Shown: positions 13,072 to 15,778 of the stretch, piece after piece | Layout: each line of letters starts with the position of its first letter | Position numbering within the stretch: position 1 is the first letter of the stretch | Assembly: GCA_964392615.1 (NCBI GenBank) | Contig: CAYMRB010000231.1 | Location: forward strand, 1 to 15,778 | DNA from: CAYMRB01 sp964392615 | GTDB lineage: Bacteria; Planctomycetota; UBA8108 | Reading direction: 5' to 3' | Length of the DNA stretch: 15,778 nucleotides | Program-made: the position numbers and the translations under genes | The notes under the pieces: generated by a model | The model's database searches: none | Told to the model about the DNA's origin: nothing | What the model saw: only the letters and a program-made list of their open reading frames with translations

Positions 13072-15778
13072 TCACTCGCACGGCGGATAGTCGTCGCAGC
13101 CGAGGTCGCCCGGCGATCCCGACGCATCGGGATCCTCGCCGCAGGGCTCGTCGGCGGATCCGGGCGCTACCAAGTCCGCCCCCCCCGCGAAGAGCCAGTT
13201 CAGGAGATAGATCCCGTCGGAAATATCGACCGCACCATCGTTGTTGGTGTCGGCGGACTCCCTGCACGGAATCGTCGCCGGACTCCCCAGGAAGAGGTGA
13301 CCGAAGACGGTGACGCCGTCGGAGATATCGGTCGTGCCGGAGGTGTTCGGGTCGCCCCGGTGGAACGTCGGACGCGGCGGCCTCTCGACCGTCGTCGTCG
13401 CCTCGGCGATGCCGTCGAGCGCTTCAGCGTTGCCGGCGGTGTCTCTCGCGATGCAGAGGAACGAGTAGGTACTGCCGTATTCGCCCTCGAACAGGAGGCT
13501 CCGCGGCTCCGACACGTGCCGCATCGCGTGCCGCAGGAACGTCCCGCCGTTCCTCGACACGTAGATCGCGAAGATCTCGATCTCGCCGATCGGATCGAAG
13601 CCCGACCAGGCGATCTCGAACTCCTCCGTGAACGTCCGCTCGGGCAGCGGCTCGACGGTCGTGACCGGCGGCGTGGCGTCGATCGTGTTGAGCGTCTCGT
13701 TGGTCGTCAGCGGCTCGAAGACCTCGAACTGGATCGTCGAGTCGTTGCGGATCTCGGTGCCGCTGGGCAGGCCTTCCGGCGCCTGGACGACGAAGAACAC
13801 GCTGTCGCCCTCATCGGGGGGCAGGTCGGTGTTCAAGAGCTCCCACGTGAGTGTCCGCGTCGCGCTGTCGAGGGTCACGTTCCAGACCTCGTCGTCGTCG
13901 TCGAAGATCGACACCGTCGTGTCGGGTGCGAGCGCCACCAGACCGCCGAGCGGCCGCAGCACTTGCACCGTCGACAGGTCGAGATCGGCATCGAGAACGT
14001 CGGTGAGGAAGACATCCCTAGCTTCGACGTCGCCGATGTTCTCGAAGTGGATCGTGTAGCCGAGGACCTCGCCCGGCGGGACGAACGGCCCCGCCCCGAC
14101 GCTCTTCTCGTTCGGATCGACGGCCCCCCCGGTCGGATCGGGACGGGGCCAGCAACCACCGCCGGACCCTCCCTCCGGAAGAACCTCGGAAGTTCCCTGT
14201 CCTATCCTCTGCTTGCACGTGAGCCACTCCTGCCGGCACTGCTCATTCTCCATCGTGCCGCACTGCGTGCAGCTCCCGACAGGGAAGTGCCAACCGCAGC
14301 AACAGTCCTCGCAGCGCTCCTTGCCCTCTCGTACGCACTCCGCCCTCTCCCGATTGCAGTCGTCGTCGTCCATGCAGGCCTCGCCCGTCACGACAAACCC
14401 GAGCGGGAACTCGTCCGGCAACCGGACCCAGTAGGTGATCACGAAGAGCTCGCCCGGCGCCAACTGCGGAATCGTCCAGTGCACGTTGCCGGTCGGCCTG
14501 GGCTCCAGCACCGTGGGTGGCGGCGAGGAGCCGATGAACTCGAACCAGCCCTCCAAGAGCTCGAACACGCGAACGTCGTACAATGTCCGGTCTGTTCGGT
14601 TCCGCAGCAGGATGTAGTAGGGATAGATGCGACCCGGAACCGGGGTGATGCCGGCCTTGTTGATCAGGACGTCACCCGGCGTGACCCCCAAACCGATCCG
14701 CTTGCGATAGGCCTTCTGCCGCGTGGCTCCCGAGGAGTCGGTGACCTCGACGGTGAATGTCGAGACGCCCACTTCCAACGGCTCGCCGGCCAGCATCCCG
14801 CCGTCGGCGAGCTCGAGTCCGTCCGGCAGGTCGCCCGAGACCAAGGCCCACGTATGGGGCGCCGTGCCGAACTCCGCAGCCAAAACGTCGACCGAGGTCT
14901 CTTCGACGACACCGTTCGGAAGCTGGATGGTCGTGGCGATGCTCACGACGAAGCCATCCCACGAGCCGAAGCCGGGGCTCGGCTCGAAGGTGTCGTTCGA
15001 CGACGTCTCCCCCGCGATCGCCACCGTGTCGCAAGGCCCTGCCGCGACACCCTGCGGGAAGTCCCCGCCCAGACCGCCGACGTAGGCCGCATCGATCAGC
15101 GAGTCGGCAGCGACGCGGGTCCAATCGACCTTGACGACGAAGGCGTCTTGACCGACCCCGGGGGGACCTTCTCCGAACTTCGGGGCGCCCCCTCCGTCAG
15201 CGCCGGGAACGTCGGGGGAGCGCGTGTAGCCCGTCACATACGCGATGCCGGGGGATCCGACCGCGACGTCGGTGCCCGCGTCGGCCCCGTCACCTCCGAC
15301 GAGGGTGCCGTAGCGCAACGAATCCGCACCCGGAAGTGACGGATCGACCGCGACGAGAAACGCCTCGACGCTCTCACGGGTGAGGCGAAAGCCCTCGGGC
15401 GTGATCGGGAAGTCGAACGATTCCGTCGTTCCCGTGACGAGCGCCACTCCGGATGTGTCGACCGCGATGCCGCCGTCTCCGGTCGTGCCGTTCTCGGCCC
15501 GGTCGCCGCCGACGTAGGACGAGTAGGCGAGCGAGTCGTCTCCCGACTGCTCGGGATCGAACACCGCCAGGAACGCCTCGCGACCACCCGCATGCGTGGA
15601 GTCGAACGCGTGACGCAGCGGCAGGCTCGCGTGTTGCGCCACACCCGTGATGTAGGCCCGGCCGTTCGGCCCCGCAGCCACCGCGAGCCCCGTGTCGGAA
15701 CGATCGCTTCCGAAGAGCGTCGAGTACACGAGTCGAGAGCTCGACCCGTCCGGTGCGAACTCGAGGATCGACACGAAC
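13072..15778 (-). CDS. Secreted SBBP beta-propeller / Ig-like protein with dockerin-like C-terminus (N-terminus beyond right edge)
   Basis: At least 901 residues are visible; the frame is open through the right edge, so the GTG at 15774 is not the true start. From the N-terminal side: about four SBBP-type propeller blades (AYITGVA, VALVTGTTESFDFP, IAYVTGYTRS, VAIAGETSSND), a He_PIG-like Ig domain (HTWALVSGDLPDGLELADGG), and a DUF11-like beta domain (YYILLRNRTDRTLYDVRVFE). Next come a cysteine-rich insert (12 Cys in 75 residues, 14376-14152), a DPNEKS-type repeat domain (GYTIHFENIGDVEARDVFLTD) and an FN3/Ig-like domain (PPVTTVEPLPERTF). A dockerin-like pair ends the protein (DPNTSGTTDISDGVTVF, then DTNNDGAVDISDGIYLL), with a Cys-rich tail. 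The first calcium loop has Ser in place of a ligand Asp. Likely a secreted or surface protein; no enzyme domain is seen. Confidence 0.88.
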   Translation of the reverse strand, partial: FVSILEFAPDGSSSRLVYSTLFGSDRSDTGLAVAAGPNGRAYITGVAQHASLPLRHAFDSTHAGGREAFLAVFDPEQSGDDSLAYSSYVGGDRAENGTTGDGGIAVDTSGVALVTGTTESFDFPITPEGFRLTRESVEAFLVAVDPSLPGADSLRYGTLVGGDGADAGTDVAVGSPGIAYVTGYTRSPDVPGADGGGAPKFGEGPPGVGQDAFVVKVDWTRVAADSLIDAAYVGGLGGDFPQGVAAGPCDTVAIAGETSSNDTFEPSPGFGSWDGFVVSIATTIQLPNGVVEETSVDVLAAEFGTAPHTWALVSGDLPDGLELADGGMLAGEPLEVGVSTFTVEVTDSSGATRQKAYRKRIGLGVTPGDVLINKAGITPVPGRIYPYYILLRNRTDRTLYDVRVFELLEGWFEFIGSSPPPTVLEPRPTGNVHWTIPQLAPGELFVITYWVRLPDEFPLGFVVTGEACMDDDDCNRERAECVREGKERCEDCCCGWHFPVGSCTQCGTMENEQCRQEWLTCKQRIGQGTSEVLPEGGSGGGCWPRPDPTGGAVDPNEKSVGAGPFVPPGEVLGYTIHFENIGDVEARDVFLTDVLDADLDLSTVQVLRPLGGLVALAPDTTVSIFDDDDEVWNVTLDSATRTLTWELLNTDLPPDEGDSVFFVVQAPEGLPSGTEIRNDSTIQFEVFEPLTTNETLNTIDATPPVTTVEPLPERTFTEEFEIAWSGFDPIGEIEIFAIYVSRNGGTFLRHAMRHVSEPRSLLFEGEYGSTYSFLCIARDTAGNAEALDGIAEATTTVERPPRPTFHRGDPNTSGTTDISDGVTVFGHLFLGSPATIPCRESADTNNDGAVDISDGIYLLNWLFAGGADLVAPGSADEPCGEDPDASGSPGDLGCDDYPPCE

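Noticed and set aside
13297..15339. A 680-codon plus-strand open frame opposite the SBBP gene
   Set aside because: Arg/Asp/Val-rich shadow of the minus-strand gene, with no recognisable domain or ribosome site. The minus-strand frame has clear SBBP, Ig-like and dockerin-like motifs.

Overview
The window is GC-rich, densely coded bacterial DNA, most likely from a member of the Planctomycetota. This rests on four signs seen together. Four different secreted proteins carry the same kind of dockerin-like paired calcium-binding module (RGDANGDG..., DISDAV..., FLGG). The domain repertoire is large and extracellular (malectin, lamin-tail/CotH, SBBP propeller). There is a BlaI/M56-peptidase pair without any beta-lactamase. 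There is also a relic of a sulfatase gene. The phylum is inferred from content; no rRNA or tRNA is present to confirm it.

Layout, left to right. Positions 1-3149 (minus strand) hold two tandem malectin-domain secreted proteins. The downstream one is cut by the left edge. The upstream one has three malectin-like domains and ends in two almost identical dockerin-like repeats. Positions 3150-3651 form a divergent intergenic region with a good sigma70-like promoter and a 25-bp palindrome. Positions 3652-4821 (plus) encode a XylR-type regulator (sugar-binding-protein-like sensor fused to an AraC-type DNA-binding domain). Positions 4949-9688 (plus) encode a 1,579-residue secreted protein with lamin-tail domains, a CotH-kinase domain, a TIG-like domain and a dockerin-like end. 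A strong intrinsic terminator at 9711-9755 lies between this gene and the convergent 9782-10615 gene (minus), a small secreted protein with an N-terminal dockerin-like pair and a CARDB-like C-terminus. Positions 10817-12872 (minus) are a two-gene BlaI-BlaR1-type operon with a 4-bp ATGA overlap; the M56 peptidase gene carries an apparent single-base deletion near its 3' end. Positions 12972-13067 hold a fragment of a sulfatase gene. Positions 13072-15778 (minus, cut by the right edge) encode a large SBBP beta-propeller / Ig-like protein with a cysteine-rich insert and a dockerin-like C-terminus.

How the genes may fit together: the malectin proteins and the XylR-like regulator share a divergent control region. 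A sugar-responsive regulator controlling carbohydrate-binding secreted proteins is therefore plausible but unproven. The four dockerin-like proteins look like members of one secreted or surface-attached set sharing a common terminal module. The BlaI/M56 pair is an independent signal-responsive repressor/protease switch with a possible operator just upstream of blaI. No mobile element, CRISPR array, tRNA or rRNA was seen. I found no clear new multi-gene system. The most informative non-obvious signals are the sulfatase relic, the frameshift in the M56 gene, the near-identical dockerin-like repeats and the cysteine-rich insert.
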